NCBI GenBank assembly: GCA_028713915.1
Contig: JAQTNK010000017.1
Location: 1 to 64,000 of the forward strand
Source of the DNA: Rhodocyclaceae bacterium
Lineage (GTDB): Bacteria > Pseudomonadota > Gammaproteobacteria > Burkholderiales > Rhodocyclaceae
Length of the DNA stretch: 64,000 nt
Direction of reading: 5' to 3'
Under the pieces are notes generated by a model. The model saw only the letters and a program-made list of their open reading frames with translations, was not told the origin of the DNA and did not search any database. The position numbers and the translations under genes are program-made. Positions 1 to 9,058 of this stretch are shown here, in pieces; position 1 is the first letter of the stretch; each line of letters starts with the position of its first letter.

Positions 1-309
1 GAGGAATTTCTGATCGTCGGGATCCTTGCAGCGCGGCAGCGGCGCGGCGGCGGCCGGCGCCGCGACGACCCGCGCGAGCGCGCCGTACGCGGCCAGCGCG
101 GCGCGCCGGCCCGCCGGCGCCAGCGCCAGCGCGAACTGCGGATAATCGAGCACGCGCTCGAATTCCCCCAGGCAGGCGGCGTTGGTGATGGCCTGCCAGC
201 GGCCCGCTTCGAGCGCGTGGCGCAGCGGCGCATAGCGGCTGTCGGTGAACACCCAGAGCGAAACCAGCACGTTCGTGTCGAGCACGACGCGCGCCGCTTC
301 CGCGCTCAC
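1..309 (-). CDS. PIN-domain protein (VapC-like putative toxin), partial, runs off the left edge
   Basis: Reverse-strand translation VSAEAARVVLDTNVLVSLWVFTDSRYAPLRHALEAGRWQAITNAACLGEFERVLDYPQFAL...RCKDPDDQKFL; LDTNVLVS and CKDPDDQKFL are PIN-family motifs; GTG start overlaps the phaC stop. Confidence 0.7.
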   Translation of the reverse strand, partial: MSAEAARVVLDTNVLVSLWVFTDSRYAPLRHALEAGRWQAITNAACLGEFERVLDYPQFALALAPAGRRAALAAYGALARVVAAPAAAAPLPRCKDPDDQKFL

Positions 310-2123
310 TGTTTCTTCTGCGCGTCGAGACGGAACTTGGCGAAGGAACCCGGCGCATCCTCGAGCGGCTTCAGCTTGCCCTTGGCGGGATCGCGCGCCG
401 CCACCTTGGCATCGTCGAGCTTCGATACCCAGGCCTGCCAGTCGGTCCACCACGAGCCTTCGTGCTGCTTGGTGCCGGCCATCCATTCGTCCGCGGCTTC
501 GGGCAACGCCGCCGGGCCGACCCAGTAGCCGTACTTGTTCGCCGCCGGCGGATTGACGATGCCGGCGATGTGGCCGGAGCCGCCGAGGACGAAGCGCACC
601 GGGCCGGTGAAGCGCCGGGCGCCGAGGTAGGTGCTCTTCCACGGCGCGATGTGGTCTTCGATGGTCGAGATGAAGTAGGACGGCGTCTTGATCTTGCCCA
701 GGTCGATCGGCACGCCGGCCAGCGTCAGGCCGCCGGGCTCCTTGAGCAGGTTGTTCATGTACATGTTGCGCAGATAGTAGCTGTGCATCGCGTACGGCAT
801 GCGCGTGGAATCCGAGTTCCAGAACAGGAGGTCGAACGGGAAGGGATCGCGGCCCATCAGGTAGTTGTTGACGACGAAGGACCAGATCAGGTCGTTCGAG
901 CGCAGCATGTTGAAGGTGCCGGCCATTTCCGTGCCTTCGAGGAAGCCGCGCTCCGCCATTTTCTTTTCCAGGCTGGCGACTTGCTGCTCGTCGATGAAGA
1001 CGCCCAGTTCGCCGGGGAAGGAGAAGTCGAGCATGGCCGTGAAGAAGGTGGCCGAGGCGATGCGCTTGTCCTTCTTCGCCGCCATGTAGGCGAGCGTGGT
1101 GCCGAGCAGCGTGCCGCCGAGGCAATAGCCGACGGCATTGATTTCCTTTTCGCCGGTCTGCTGGCAGACGACGTCGACGGCCGTCAGCGCCGCTTCGGTC
1201 AGGTAGTCCTCGAAGCCTTTCTTGGCGAGCTTGGCGTCCGGGTTCACCCAGGAGATGACGAAGACCGTGTGGCCCTGGTCGGTGGCCCACTTGATGAAGG
1301 AATTCTTCTCGCGCAAGTCGAGGATGTAGTACTTGTTGATCCAGGGCGGGAAGATCAGCAGCGGCCGCTTGTACTGTTCCTTGGTGCTCGGATTGAACTG
1401 CAGCAGCTGGATCAGGTCGTTCTGGAAGATCACCTTGCCCGGCGTCGTGGCGACGTTGCGGCCGAGCTCGAAGGCCGAGGTGTCGGTCATCTTGATGCGC
1501 AGCTGGCCGTCGCCTTCCTCGATGTCGCGCAGCAGATTGTTGAAGCCCTTGACCAGGTTCTGGCCGTGCGACTTGAGCGTCTCGCGGAACACTTCGGGAT
1601 TGGTGACGGCGAAGTTCGAGGGCGACAGCGCGTCGATGAACTGGCGCGTGAAGAAATTGACCTTCGCCTTCTCGTGGCTTTCCATGCCGCTGACGTTGCT
1701 GACGGCTTCATGAACGTGGCGCGCGGTGATCAGGTAGCTTTGCTTGATGAAGTCGAAGAGGAAATGCTGTTCCCATTCCTCGTCGCGGAAGCGGTTGTCG
1801 CCCTTGGCCGGCGCGGCGATGGGCGCGCCGTTGATGCCCATGAAGCGCAGCGTCGAATGCTGCCAGAGCGAGAAATAGTCCCACACCAGGTTCATCTGCG
1901 CCTGCGCCAGCTTGTAGGGGTTGGCCAGCATCTTCGCCATCATGTCCATGAAGGCCTGGGCCAGCCCGAGTTCGTCCTGCGGCGCGGCGAGGCCCTTGTG
2001 CATCTGGCGCTGCATGTGTTCGGCAATCAGCTTGGAAGAGCGCTGCGCCACTTCGGCGTAGGTCTTGGCCATTTCTTTGGGATCGGGCAACTGCGCCTTG
2101 GCGTCCGAGGTCGGGTGGGACAT
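306..2123 (-). CDS. phaC: Class I poly(3-hydroxyalkanoate) synthase
   Basis: Starts MSHPTSDAKAQLPDPKEMAKTY; contains PLLIFPPWINKYYILDLREKNSFIKW, NAVGYCLGGTLL (lipase-box-like Cys) and GSGHIAGIVNPP; the longer ORF start at 3035 is an out-of-gene extension. Confidence 0.95.
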   Translation of the reverse strand: MSHPTSDAKAQLPDPKEMAKTYAEVAQRSSKLIAEHMQRQMHKGLAAPQDELGLAQAFMDMMAKMLANPYKLAQAQMNLVWDYFSLWQHSTLRFMGINGAPIAAPAKGDNRFRDEEWEQHFLFDFIKQSYLITARHVHEAVSNVSGMESHEKAKVNFFTRQFIDALSPSNFAVTNPEVFRETLKSHGQNLVKGFNNLLRDIEEGDGQLRIKMTDTSAFELGRNVATTPGKVIFQNDLIQLLQFNPSTKEQYKRPLLIFPPWINKYYILDLREKNSFIKWATDQGHTVFVISWVNPDAKLAKKGFEDYLTEAALTAVDVVCQQTGEKEINAVGYCLGGTLLGTTLAYMAAKKDKRIASATFFTAMLDFSFPGELGVFIDEQQVASLEKKMAERGFLEGTEMAGTFNMLRSNDLIWSFVVNNYLMGRDPFPFDLLFWNSDSTRMPYAMHSYYLRNMYMNNLLKEPGGLTLAGVPIDLGKIKTPSYFISTIEDHIAPWKSTYLGARRFTGPVRFVLGGSGHIAGIVNPPAANKYGYWVGPAALPEAADEWMAGTKQHEGSWWTDWQAWVSKLDDAKVAARDPAKGKLKPLEDAPGSFAKFRLDAQKKQ

Positions 2124-2137
2124 GTGGGTCTCCTGGG

Positions 2138-3154
2138 TCAATGGATGTTGACGAAGCGGATGATGTCGTTGTCGACAACGCGCGTCATGGCGCGCGCCTG
2201 TTCTAGGTAAATCAGGTGGGCGATGGATTCGCCCAGGGCAAACATGGTCTGGTGCACGTCGGCGATGTCGCGCTCGAACAGCACCGGCAGCAGCTCGGTG
2301 GCGGTCTGCGGCGTCTCCGCGCAGGCGTTGAGCAGCACGCCGCAGCGCTCCTCGTGATGGGCGTGGAGTTGCGCGACGCGCTCGTGCAGGCCGCGGAACG
2401 GCTTGCCGTGCGAGGGCAGCACCAGCGTGTCCGCCGGCAGCGCGCAGAAGCGGTCGATCGAATCGAGGAAGTTGCCGAGGGCGTCGGCGTTGGGGGCGGC
2501 GGCGAAGGCGCTGACGTTGGTGGAAATGCGCGGCAGCAGCATGTCGCCGGAGATCAGCACGCCCAGTTCGGCGCAGTAGAGGCTCGCGTGTTCGGCCGAA
2601 TGGCCGAAGCCGGTGATGACGCGCCAGCGGTGGCCGCCGATCGCGAACTCCTCGCCGTCGAAGAGGCGGCGGAACGTGGCGGGGATGTCCGGCACGCCGC
2701 GGCCGTAGGCGTTGCCGCGCTTTTCCAGCGCCGCAATGCGCTCGGCGTCGAGCCCGTGGCGGCGGAAGAGGTCGGCCATGGCGGCGATGCTGTAGCCGGC
2801 GATCTGGTGCTTGATCAGTTGCGCCGTCGCGTACTCGCCCTGGGTCATCCACAGCGGGGCGCCGGTTTCCTGCTCGAGCCACGCCGCCAGGCCGAGGTGG
2901 TCGGGATGGAAATGGGTGACGATCTGCCTGGAGAGCGCATGCCCGGCCAGCACCGTGCGCCAGGCCTCTCTGACGGGATCGAGCGCGATGCCGGTATCGA
3001 CGGCGGCCCAGGCGTCGCCGTCCTCGACCAGCCACAGATTGACGTGATCGAGCACGTAAGGCAGCGGCATGCGCAACCAGCGCACGCCGGGCGCGACCTC
3101 GACGGCGCTGCCGGGCGCGGGAGTGGTTTCGTGGGTGTAGTGCAATTGCTGCAT
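2138..3154 (-). CDS. MBL-fold metallo-hydrolase
   Basis: THFHPDHLGLAAWLE metal-binding motif; GFGHSAEHASLYC; GDMLLPRIS. Confidence 0.85.
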   Translation of the reverse strand: MQQLHYTHETTPAPGSAVEVAPGVRWLRMPLPYVLDHVNLWLVEDGDAWAAVDTGIALDPVREAWRTVLAGHALSRQIVTHFHPDHLGLAAWLEQETGAPLWMTQGEYATAQLIKHQIAGYSIAAMADLFRRHGLDAERIAALEKRGNAYGRGVPDIPATFRRLFDGEEFAIGGHRWRVITGFGHSAEHASLYCAELGVLISGDMLLPRISTNVSAFAAAPNADALGNFLDSIDRFCALPADTLVLPSHGKPFRGLHERVAQLHAHHEERCGVLLNACAETPQTATELLPVLFERDIADVHQTMFALGESIAHLIYLEQARAMTRVVDNDIIRFVNIH

Positions 3155-3298
3155 GCCTGGACCTCGGTTTGATTCGGCTGGCGAAATCTGCTTAACTTCG
3201 CGCCGCCGCTTGAGTTTAATGCACGATTGTCGATTCTATGCGCTCCCGCTGGTGCAGTGCAACATAATGCCCTTCTTCCATCTCCGCGAGAACTTGCC

Positions 3299-3706
3299 AT
3301 GGGCGAGCCCACTTTCACCATCACCGAGCTGTCCCGCGAGTTCAACGTCACGCCGCGGGCGATACGCCACTACGAAGCCCAGGGATTGATAGTCCCGGAA
3401 CGCGTCGGCCAAAGCCGCATCTACTCCAAGCGCGACCGCACGCGGCTCAAGCTGACGCTGCGCGGCAAGCGCCTGGGCCTGTCGCTGGTCGAGATCAAGG
3501 AACTGATCGACATGTACGACACGGCACCCGACGAGTCGTCGCAGCTCGTCAAGGTGCTGGCCGTGCTGGCCAAGCGCAGGCAGGCGCTGATGCAGCAGCG
3601 CGAGGACATCGAGGCCGTGCTCGGCGAGCTCGACGCCTTCGAGCGCCAGTGCCGCGACATCCTCGCCGCCGCCGACGCAGGGCGGGCGCCGCGCCGCCGC
3701 GCATGA
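3299..3706 (+). CDS. liuR: MerR-family regulator, LiuR-like
   Basis: FTITELSREFNVTPRAIRHYEAQGLIVPERVGQSRIYSKRDRTRLKLTLRGKRLGLSLVEIKELIDMYD; located at the head of the liu genes. Confidence 0.8.
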   Translation: MGEPTFTITELSREFNVTPRAIRHYEAQGLIVPERVGQSRIYSKRDRTRLKLTLRGKRLGLSLVEIKELIDMYDTAPDESSQLVKVLAVLAKRRQALMQQREDIEAVLGELDAFERQCRDILAAADAGRAPRRRA

Positions 3707-3726
3707 CCGACAATGTATTGAAACCG

Positions 3727-3759
3727 AAGTTGACGTTAACGTCAACGTCAACTTAGAAT
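3727..3759 (+). promoter_or_regulatory. LiuR-type operator/promoter
   Basis: Perfect 18-bp palindrome GTTGACGTTAACGTCAAC (3729-3746) nested in AAGTTGACGTT...AACGTCAACTT; overlaps candidate -35 TTGACG (3730-3735) and -10 TAGAAT (3754-3759), an MerR-like layout. Confidence 0.75.
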
Positions 3760-3790
3760 GCCCGCCACCGCCACCCGAGGAGAATCGACG

Positions 3791-4267
3791 ATGACCGTGC
3801 CCCCGCCGCCCGCCGCGCCGCGCTTCGAGCCGCGCGACCCGCACTGGGCCGAGAAGGTGAAAGCCAGCTTCGAGCGCCAGCGCGTGATGGCCCTGATCGG
3901 CGCCACGCTCGCCGACATCCGTCCCGGCTGGTGCGAGATCCGCCTGCCCTACCGCGAGGATCTTTGCCAGCAGCACGGCTTTTTCCACGCCGGCATCACC
4001 ACCACCGTCGTCGACAGCGCCGCCGGCTACGCCGGCTTTTCGCTGATGCCGGCCGGCTCGTCGGTGCTCTCGGTCGAGTTCAAGATCAACATGCTGGCGC
4101 CGGGCGACGGCGAATTGCTGATCGCCACCGGCGAGGTGATCAAGCCCGGCAAGAATCTCGTCATCTGCCGCGGCGACGCCTATATCGTCAAAGGCATGAA
4201 GACGATCCACTGCGCGATGATGCAGCAGACGCTGATGACCATGCACGGGAAGAGCGAGGAGAGCTAG
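3791..4267 (+). CDS. PaaI-family (hotdog) thioesterase
   Basis: HGFFHAGITTTVVDSAAGYAGFSLMPAGSSVLSVEFKINMLAPG. Confidence 0.8.
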   Translation: MTVPPPPAAPRFEPRDPHWAEKVKASFERQRVMALIGATLADIRPGWCEIRLPYREDLCQQHGFFHAGITTTVVDSAAGYAGFSLMPAGSSVLSVEFKINMLAPGDGELLIATGEVIKPGKNLVICRGDAYIVKGMKTIHCAMMQQTLMTMHGKSEES

Positions 4268-4300
4268 GTGAAACCCTGGTTGATATCGGCAGTGGCGCGC

Positions 4301-4406
4301 GATCGGGCCGGCGGGGTGCCCTGCTGCGCTTCATGTCCCCCGTCGGCGGTGAAACCGCCTCCTCCTCCTTTACTTACGCGCAGCAGGGCACCCCACCGGC
4401 CCGATC
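4301..4406 (+). repeat. Large hairpin element A: 29-bp arms (28/29 complementary) around a 48-nt core
   Basis: Arms GATCGGGCCGGCGGGGTGCCCTGCTGCGC (4301-4329) and GCGCAGCAGGGCACCCCACCGGCCCGATC (4378-4406); core 4330-4377 TTCATGTCCCCCGTC-GGCGGTgaaACCGCC-TCCTCCTCCTTTACTTAC. Confidence 0.85.
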
Positions 4407-4456
4407 CGGAAGCACCGTGTAGTCTTGAAGTTCAAGGCACGCACCGAGGGTTCTGG

Positions 4457-4556
4457 CCACGGCGGGCGGGTGTCCGATTCCCGCAAGTAAAGGAGGAGGG
4501 CCGGCGCTTTTTCGGCCCGGGGGACATGGAGGGAATCGGACACCCGCCCGCCGTGG
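4457..4556 (-). repeat. Large hairpin element B: perfect 26-bp arms around a 48-nt core related to element A in inverted orientation
   Basis: Arms CCACGGCGGGCGGGTGTCCGATTCCC (4457-4482) and GGGAATCGGACACCCGCCCGCCGTGG (4531-4556); reverse complement of core 4483-4530 is TCCATGTCCCCC-GGGCCGaaaaagcgcCGGCCC-TCCTCCTTTACTTGC. Confidence 0.85.
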
Positions 4557-4637
4557 CGCGCGTCGCTGTCATAGGCGTCCAGCGCCCAAATCTCACTCAC
4601 GCTTCGCGGGTAACGCGACGCATCATGGAGCACTGAA

Positions 4638-5807
4638 ATGACCACTGGCCTCAATTTCGATCTCGGCGAAACCATTGACATGCTGCGCGACGCGGTGAAG
4701 GACTTCGCCGCCAAAGAGATCGCGCCGCGCGCCGCGCAGATCGACCGCGACAACGAATTCCCCGCCGACCTGTGGCGCAAGTTCGGCGACATGGGTCTCT
4801 TGGGCATGAGCGCCGAGGAGGAATACGGCGGCACCGGCATGGGCTATCTCGCGCACATCGTGGCGATGGAGGAAATCTCGCGCGCCTCCGCCTCCGTGGG
4901 ACTTTCCTACGGCGCGCACTCCAACCTCTGCGTCAATCAACTGCGCCGCAACGGCAACGCCGCGCAGAAGACGAAGTACCTGCCCAAACTCATTTCCGGC
5001 GAGCACGTCGGCGCCCTGGCGATGTCGGAACCGAATGCCGGCTCCGACGTCGTGTCGATGAAGCTGCGCGCCGAGCGCCGCGGCGACCGCTATGTGTTGA
5101 ACGGCGCCAAGATGTGGATCACCAACGGCGGCGACGCCGACACGCTGATCGTCTATGCCAAGACCGACCTCGCCGCGGGGTCGAAAGGCATGACCGCCTT
5201 CATCGTCGAGAAGGGCATGAAGGGCTTCTCCCACGGCACGCATCTCGACAAGCTCGGCATGCGCGGCTCCAACACCTATCCGCTGTTCTTCGACGATTGC
5301 GAAGTGCCGGCCGAGAACGTGCTCGGCGGTGAAGGCCAGGGCGTCAAGGTGCTGATGAGCGGCCTCGACTACGAGCGCGCCGTGCTCTCCGGCGGCCCGC
5401 TCGGCATCATGGCCGCCTGCATGGACGTCGTCGTTCCCTACCTGCACGACCGCAAGCAGTTCGGCCAGAGCATCGGCGAATTCCAGCTCATGCAGGGCAA
5501 GGTCGCCGACATGTACTCGACCTGGCAGGCGACGCGCGCCTACGTCTATGCCGTCGGCAAGGCCTGCGACCGCATGGACCACAGCCGCACCCTGCGCAAG
5601 GACGCCGCCGGCGCCATTCTCTACTCGGCCGAGAAAGCCACCTGGATGGCCGGCGAGGCGATCCAGACGCTGGGCGGCAACGGCTACATCAACGACTACC
5701 CGACCGGCCGCCTCTGGCGCGACGCCAAGCTCTACGAGATCGGCGCCGGCACGTCGGAGATTCGCCGCATGCTGATCGGCCGCGAACTGTTCAACGAGAC
5801 TGCCTAA
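4638..5807 (+). CDS. liuA: Isovaleryl-CoA dehydrogenase
   Basis: Acyl-CoA dehydrogenase family; [52 protein letters not shown] is IVD-like; first gene of the liu set. Confidence 0.88.
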   Translation: MTTGLNFDLGETIDMLRDAVKDFAAKEIAPRAAQIDRDNEFPADLWRKFGDMGLLGMSAEEEYGGTGMGYLAHIVAMEEISRASASVGLSYGAHSNLCVNQLRRNGNAAQKTKYLPKLISGEHVGALAMSEPNAGSDVVSMKLRAERRGDRYVLNGAKMWITNGGDADTLIVYAKTDLAAGSKGMTAFIVEKGMKGFSHGTHLDKLGMRGSNTYPLFFDDCEVPAENVLGGEGQGVKVLMSGLDYERAVLSGGPLGIMAACMDVVVPYLHDRKQFGQSIGEFQLMQGKVADMYSTWQATRAYVYAVGKACDRMDHSRTLRKDAAGAILYSAEKATWMAGEAIQTLGGNGYINDYPTGRLWRDAKLYEIGAGTSEIRRMLIGRELFNETA

Positions 5808-5818
5808 AGGAACGCACC

Positions 5819-7003
5819 ATGAACAACGACCCCATCGTCATCGTCTCCGTCGCCCGCACGCCCATGGGCGCCTTTCAGGGCGATTTCGCCGCGCTGACCT
5901 GCGCCCAGCTCGGCAGTGCCGCCATCAAGGCCGCCGTCGCGCGCGCCGGCCTGCAGCCGGCGCAGATCGAGGAAGTCATCATGGGCTGCGTGCTGCCTGC
6001 CGGCCAGGGCCAGGCGCCGGCGCGCCAGGCGTCGCTCGGCGCCGGCCTGCCGCTGGCGACCGGTTGCACGACGGTGAACAAGATGTGCGGCTCCGGCATG
6101 CGCGCCACCATGTTCGCCCACGACATGCTGCGCGCCGGCACCGCCGACGTCATGCTGGCCGGCGGCATGGAGTCGATGACCAATGCGCCCTACCTGCTGC
6201 CGAAGGCGCGCAGCGGCTACCGCCTCGGCCACGGCCAGATGTTCGACCACATGTTCCTGGACGGCCTCGAAGACGCCTACCAGAAGGGCCGCCTGATGGG
6301 CACCTTCGCCGAGGAGTGCGCCGCGGCCTACGGCTTCACGCGCGAGCAGCAGGACGCCTTCGCCGTCGCCTCCACCACGCGCGCGCAGAACGCCATCAAG
6401 GGCGGCGCCTTCAAGTGGGAAATCACGCCGGTGACCGTGTCCGGCCGCAAGGGCGACATCGTCGTCGAGCACGACGAGCAGCCGCCGAAGGCGCAGCTCG
6501 ACAAGATTCCGGGCTTGAAGCCGGCGTTCAAGAAGGACGGCACCGTGACGGCCGCCAATTCCTCCTCGATCTCCGACGGCGCCGCGGCGCTGGTGCTGAT
6601 GCGCGCTTCGACCGCCGCGCAGCTTGGCGTGGCGCCGCTCGCCCGCATCGTCGGCCACGCCACGTTCGCGCAGGAGCCCAACCTCTTCACCACGGCGCCG
6701 GTCGGCGCGATGAAGAAGCTGCTGGCGAAGAACGACTGGAGCGTGGCTAGCGTCGACCTCTGGGAAATCAACGAGGCCTTCGCCGTCGTCACCATGGCGG
6801 CGATGCACGACCTGGAGCTGCCGCACGACAAAGTCAACGTCCACGGCGGCGCCTGCGCGCTCGGCCATCCCATCGGCGCCTCCGGCGCGCGCATCCTCGC
6901 CACGCTGATCGGCGCGCTGCGCACCTACGGCAAGAAGCGCGGCGTCGCCAGCCTGTGCATCGGCGGCGGCGAGGCGACGGCGATGGGCATCGAGTTGCTC
7001 TGA
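5819..7003 (+). CDS. Acetyl-CoA C-acetyltransferase (thiolase)
   Basis: NKMCGSGMRATMFAHDML active-site Cys; NVHGGACALGHPIGASGARI; CIGGGEATAMGIE. Confidence 0.92.
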   Translation: MNNDPIVIVSVARTPMGAFQGDFAALTCAQLGSAAIKAAVARAGLQPAQIEEVIMGCVLPAGQGQAPARQASLGAGLPLATGCTTVNKMCGSGMRATMFAHDMLRAGTADVMLAGGMESMTNAPYLLPKARSGYRLGHGQMFDHMFLDGLEDAYQKGRLMGTFAEECAAAYGFTREQQDAFAVASTTRAQNAIKGGAFKWEITPVTVSGRKGDIVVEHDEQPPKAQLDKIPGLKPAFKKDGTVTAANSSSISDGAAALVLMRASTAAQLGVAPLARIVGHATFAQEPNLFTTAPVGAMKKLLAKNDWSVASVDLWEINEAFAVVTMAAMHDLELPHDKVNVHGGACALGHPIGASGARILATLIGALRTYGKKRGVASLCIGGGEATAMGIELL

Positions 7004-7010
7004 GATCGTC

Positions 7011-7913
7011 TTGGCCGGCACCTACCTCAAGCTGGTGGTGACCATGCTGATCTGGGGCGGCACCTGGGTCGCCGGGCGCTATGCGGTGCTGGCAGCGCCG
7101 CCGCTCGGCATCGCCGTCTGGCGCTTCCTGCTCGCCAGCGGCGCCTTGCTGGCGCTGGTGGCGTGGCGCCACGGCGGCCTGCCGCGGCCGACGCGGCGCG
7201 AGTGGACGCTGATCGCGCTGCTCGGCGCGAGCGGCATTTTCCTCTACAACCTGTGCTTCCTCTACGGCCTGCAACGGCTCGCCGCCGGCCATGCGGCGCT
7301 GGTGGTGGCGTTGAATCCCGTGATGGTGACGCTCGCCGCGGCGTGGCTGGCGCACGAGCGGCTGACGCCGCAAAAGGCCGTCGGCAGCGCCATCGCGCTG
7401 GTCGGCTGCCTGACGGTGATCGGCCACGGCTCGCCCCTGGCGCCGCTCACCGGCGAGTTCGGCGGCGGCGAAGCGCTGATCGTCGGCTGCGCCGTGTTAT
7501 GGGCGACCTACACGCTGATCGGCCGGCGCGCGACGAAGACGCTTTCCGCGCTGGTCGTCACGGCCTACAGCAGCGCCGTCGGCTGGCTGCTGCTGCTGGC
7601 GACGGCGCTCATCGACGCTCCCGCGACGCTGCTGCCCGACTATGCGCCGCGGGTGTGGGGCGCGATCCTGTTTCTCGCGCTGCTGGGCACGACGCTCGGC
7701 TTCACCTGGTTCAACGAGGCAGTGGCGCGCATCGGCGCGGCGCGCGCTTCCATTTTCATCAATCTCGTGCCGGTGGCCGCCGTCCTGCAAGGCGCCTGGC
7801 TGCTCGACGAGCGGCTCGGGCTGTCGGTGCTGGCGGGCGGCGCCCTGGTGCTGGCCGGCGTCGTGCTGACGCAGCAGACCCTGCCGCCAATCCTTTCGGA
7901 GCAAACGCGATGA
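7011..7913 (+). CDS. EamA/DMT-family transporter
   Basis: Repeated hydrophobic segments typical of EamA ([61 protein letters not shown]). Confidence 0.85.
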   Translation: MAGTYLKLVVTMLIWGGTWVAGRYAVLAAPPLGIAVWRFLLASGALLALVAWRHGGLPRPTRREWTLIALLGASGIFLYNLCFLYGLQRLAAGHAALVVALNPVMVTLAAAWLAHERLTPQKAVGSAIALVGCLTVIGHGSPLAPLTGEFGGGEALIVGCAVLWATYTLIGRRATKTLSALVVTAYSSAVGWLLLLATALIDAPATLLPDYAPRVWGAILFLALLGTTLGFTWFNEAVARIGAARASIFINLVPVAAVLQGAWLLDERLGLSVLAGGALVLAGVVLTQQTLPPILSEQTR

Positions 7914-9043
7914 TCCTCAACGAATCCCAACAAATGATCCGCGACACGCTGCGCGACTTCGCCCGCGAGCAGCTCGCGCCGAAGGCCGCCGCGTGGGACC
8001 GCGACGCCGTCTTCCCGGCGCAGGCGCTGCAGGAACTCGCGGCGCTCGGCGTCTGGGGCATGGCGGTGCCCGAGGAACTCGGCGGCGCCGGCCTCGATTA
8101 CCTGACGCTGGCCGTGGCGCTGGAGGAAATCGCCGCCGGCGACGGCGCGACGTCGACGATCCTCTCGGTGCAGAACTCGCTGATCTGCGGCATCCTCATG
8201 AAGTACGGCACGGCCGCGCAAAAGGCGCGCTGGCTCAGGGGCGCGGCGACGGGCGAGCTGCTCGGCTGCTTCTGCCTCACCGAGCCGCACGTCGGCTCCG
8301 ATGCGTCGGCGATCCGCACCAAGGCAACGAAGGACGGCGACCAGTGGGTGCTCGACGGCGTCAAGCAGTTCATCACCTCGGGCAAGAACGGGCAGATCGC
8401 CATCGTCTTCGCCGTCACCGATGCGGCCGCCGGCAAGAAGGGAATTTCCTGCTTCCTGGTGCCGACGAACACGCCGGGCTACGTCGTCGCGCGCATCGAA
8501 GAAAAGCTCGGCCAGCACGCCTCCGACACCGCGCAGATCGTCTTCGAAAACTGCCGCATTCCCGCCGACCACCTGATCGGCGCCGAGGGCGAGGGCTACC
8601 GCATCGCGCTGTCGAACCTCGAAGCCGGCCGCATCGGCATCGCCTCGCAAGCCGTCGGCATGGCGCGCGCCGCGCTGGAAGCGGCGGTGAAGTACGCGCA
8701 GGAACGCGAGGCCTTCGGCGTGCCGATCATCCAGCACCAGGCCGTGAGTTTTCGCCTCGCCGACATGGCGACGAAAATCGAGGCCGCGCGCCAGCTCGTC
8801 TGGCATGCCGCGACCCTGCGCGATGCCGGCTTGCCCTGCCTCAAGGAAGCGAGCATGGCGAAACTGTTCGCTTCCGAGATGGCGGAAAAGGTATGCTCGG
8901 ATGCCATCCAGATCCACGGCGGCTACGGCTACGTCAGCGACTTTCCGGTCGAGCGCATCTACCGCGACGTGCGCGTCTGCCAGATCTACGAAGGCGCGTC
9001 CGACATCCAGCGGCTGGTGATCGGCCGCGCTCTGGTTGCCTGA
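7910..9043 (+). CDS. Acyl-CoA dehydrogenase
   Basis: [32 protein letters not shown]...[20 protein letters not shown]...[35 protein letters not shown]. Confidence 0.92.
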   Translation: MILNESQQMIRDTLRDFAREQLAPKAAAWDRDAVFPAQALQELAALGVWGMAVPEELGGAGLDYLTLAVALEEIAAGDGATSTILSVQNSLICGILMKYGTAAQKARWLRGAATGELLGCFCLTEPHVGSDASAIRTKATKDGDQWVLDGVKQFITSGKNGQIAIVFAVTDAAAGKKGISCFLVPTNTPGYVVARIEEKLGQHASDTAQIVFENCRIPADHLIGAEGEGYRIALSNLEAGRIGIASQAVGMARAALEAAVKYAQEREAFGVPIIQHQAVSFRLADMATKIEAARQLVWHAATLRDAGLPCLKEASMAKLFASEMAEKVCSDAIQIHGGYGYVSDFPVERIYRDVRVCQIYEGASDIQRLVIGRALVA

Positions 9044-9058
9044 ACCCAGGAGAACATC

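Noticed and set aside
2124-3035. N-terminal extension of the 909-aa phaC ORF
   Set aside because: Arg-rich shadow of the MBL-fold gene (2138-3154); real phaC starts at 2123 with MSHPTSDAKAQ.
4268-4840. Small ORFs (4268-4636 +, 4370-4840 -) over the double-hairpin locus
   Set aside because: Pro/Arg-rich translations follow from the palindromic GC arms; no RBS or recognisable domain. Treated as non-coding structure.
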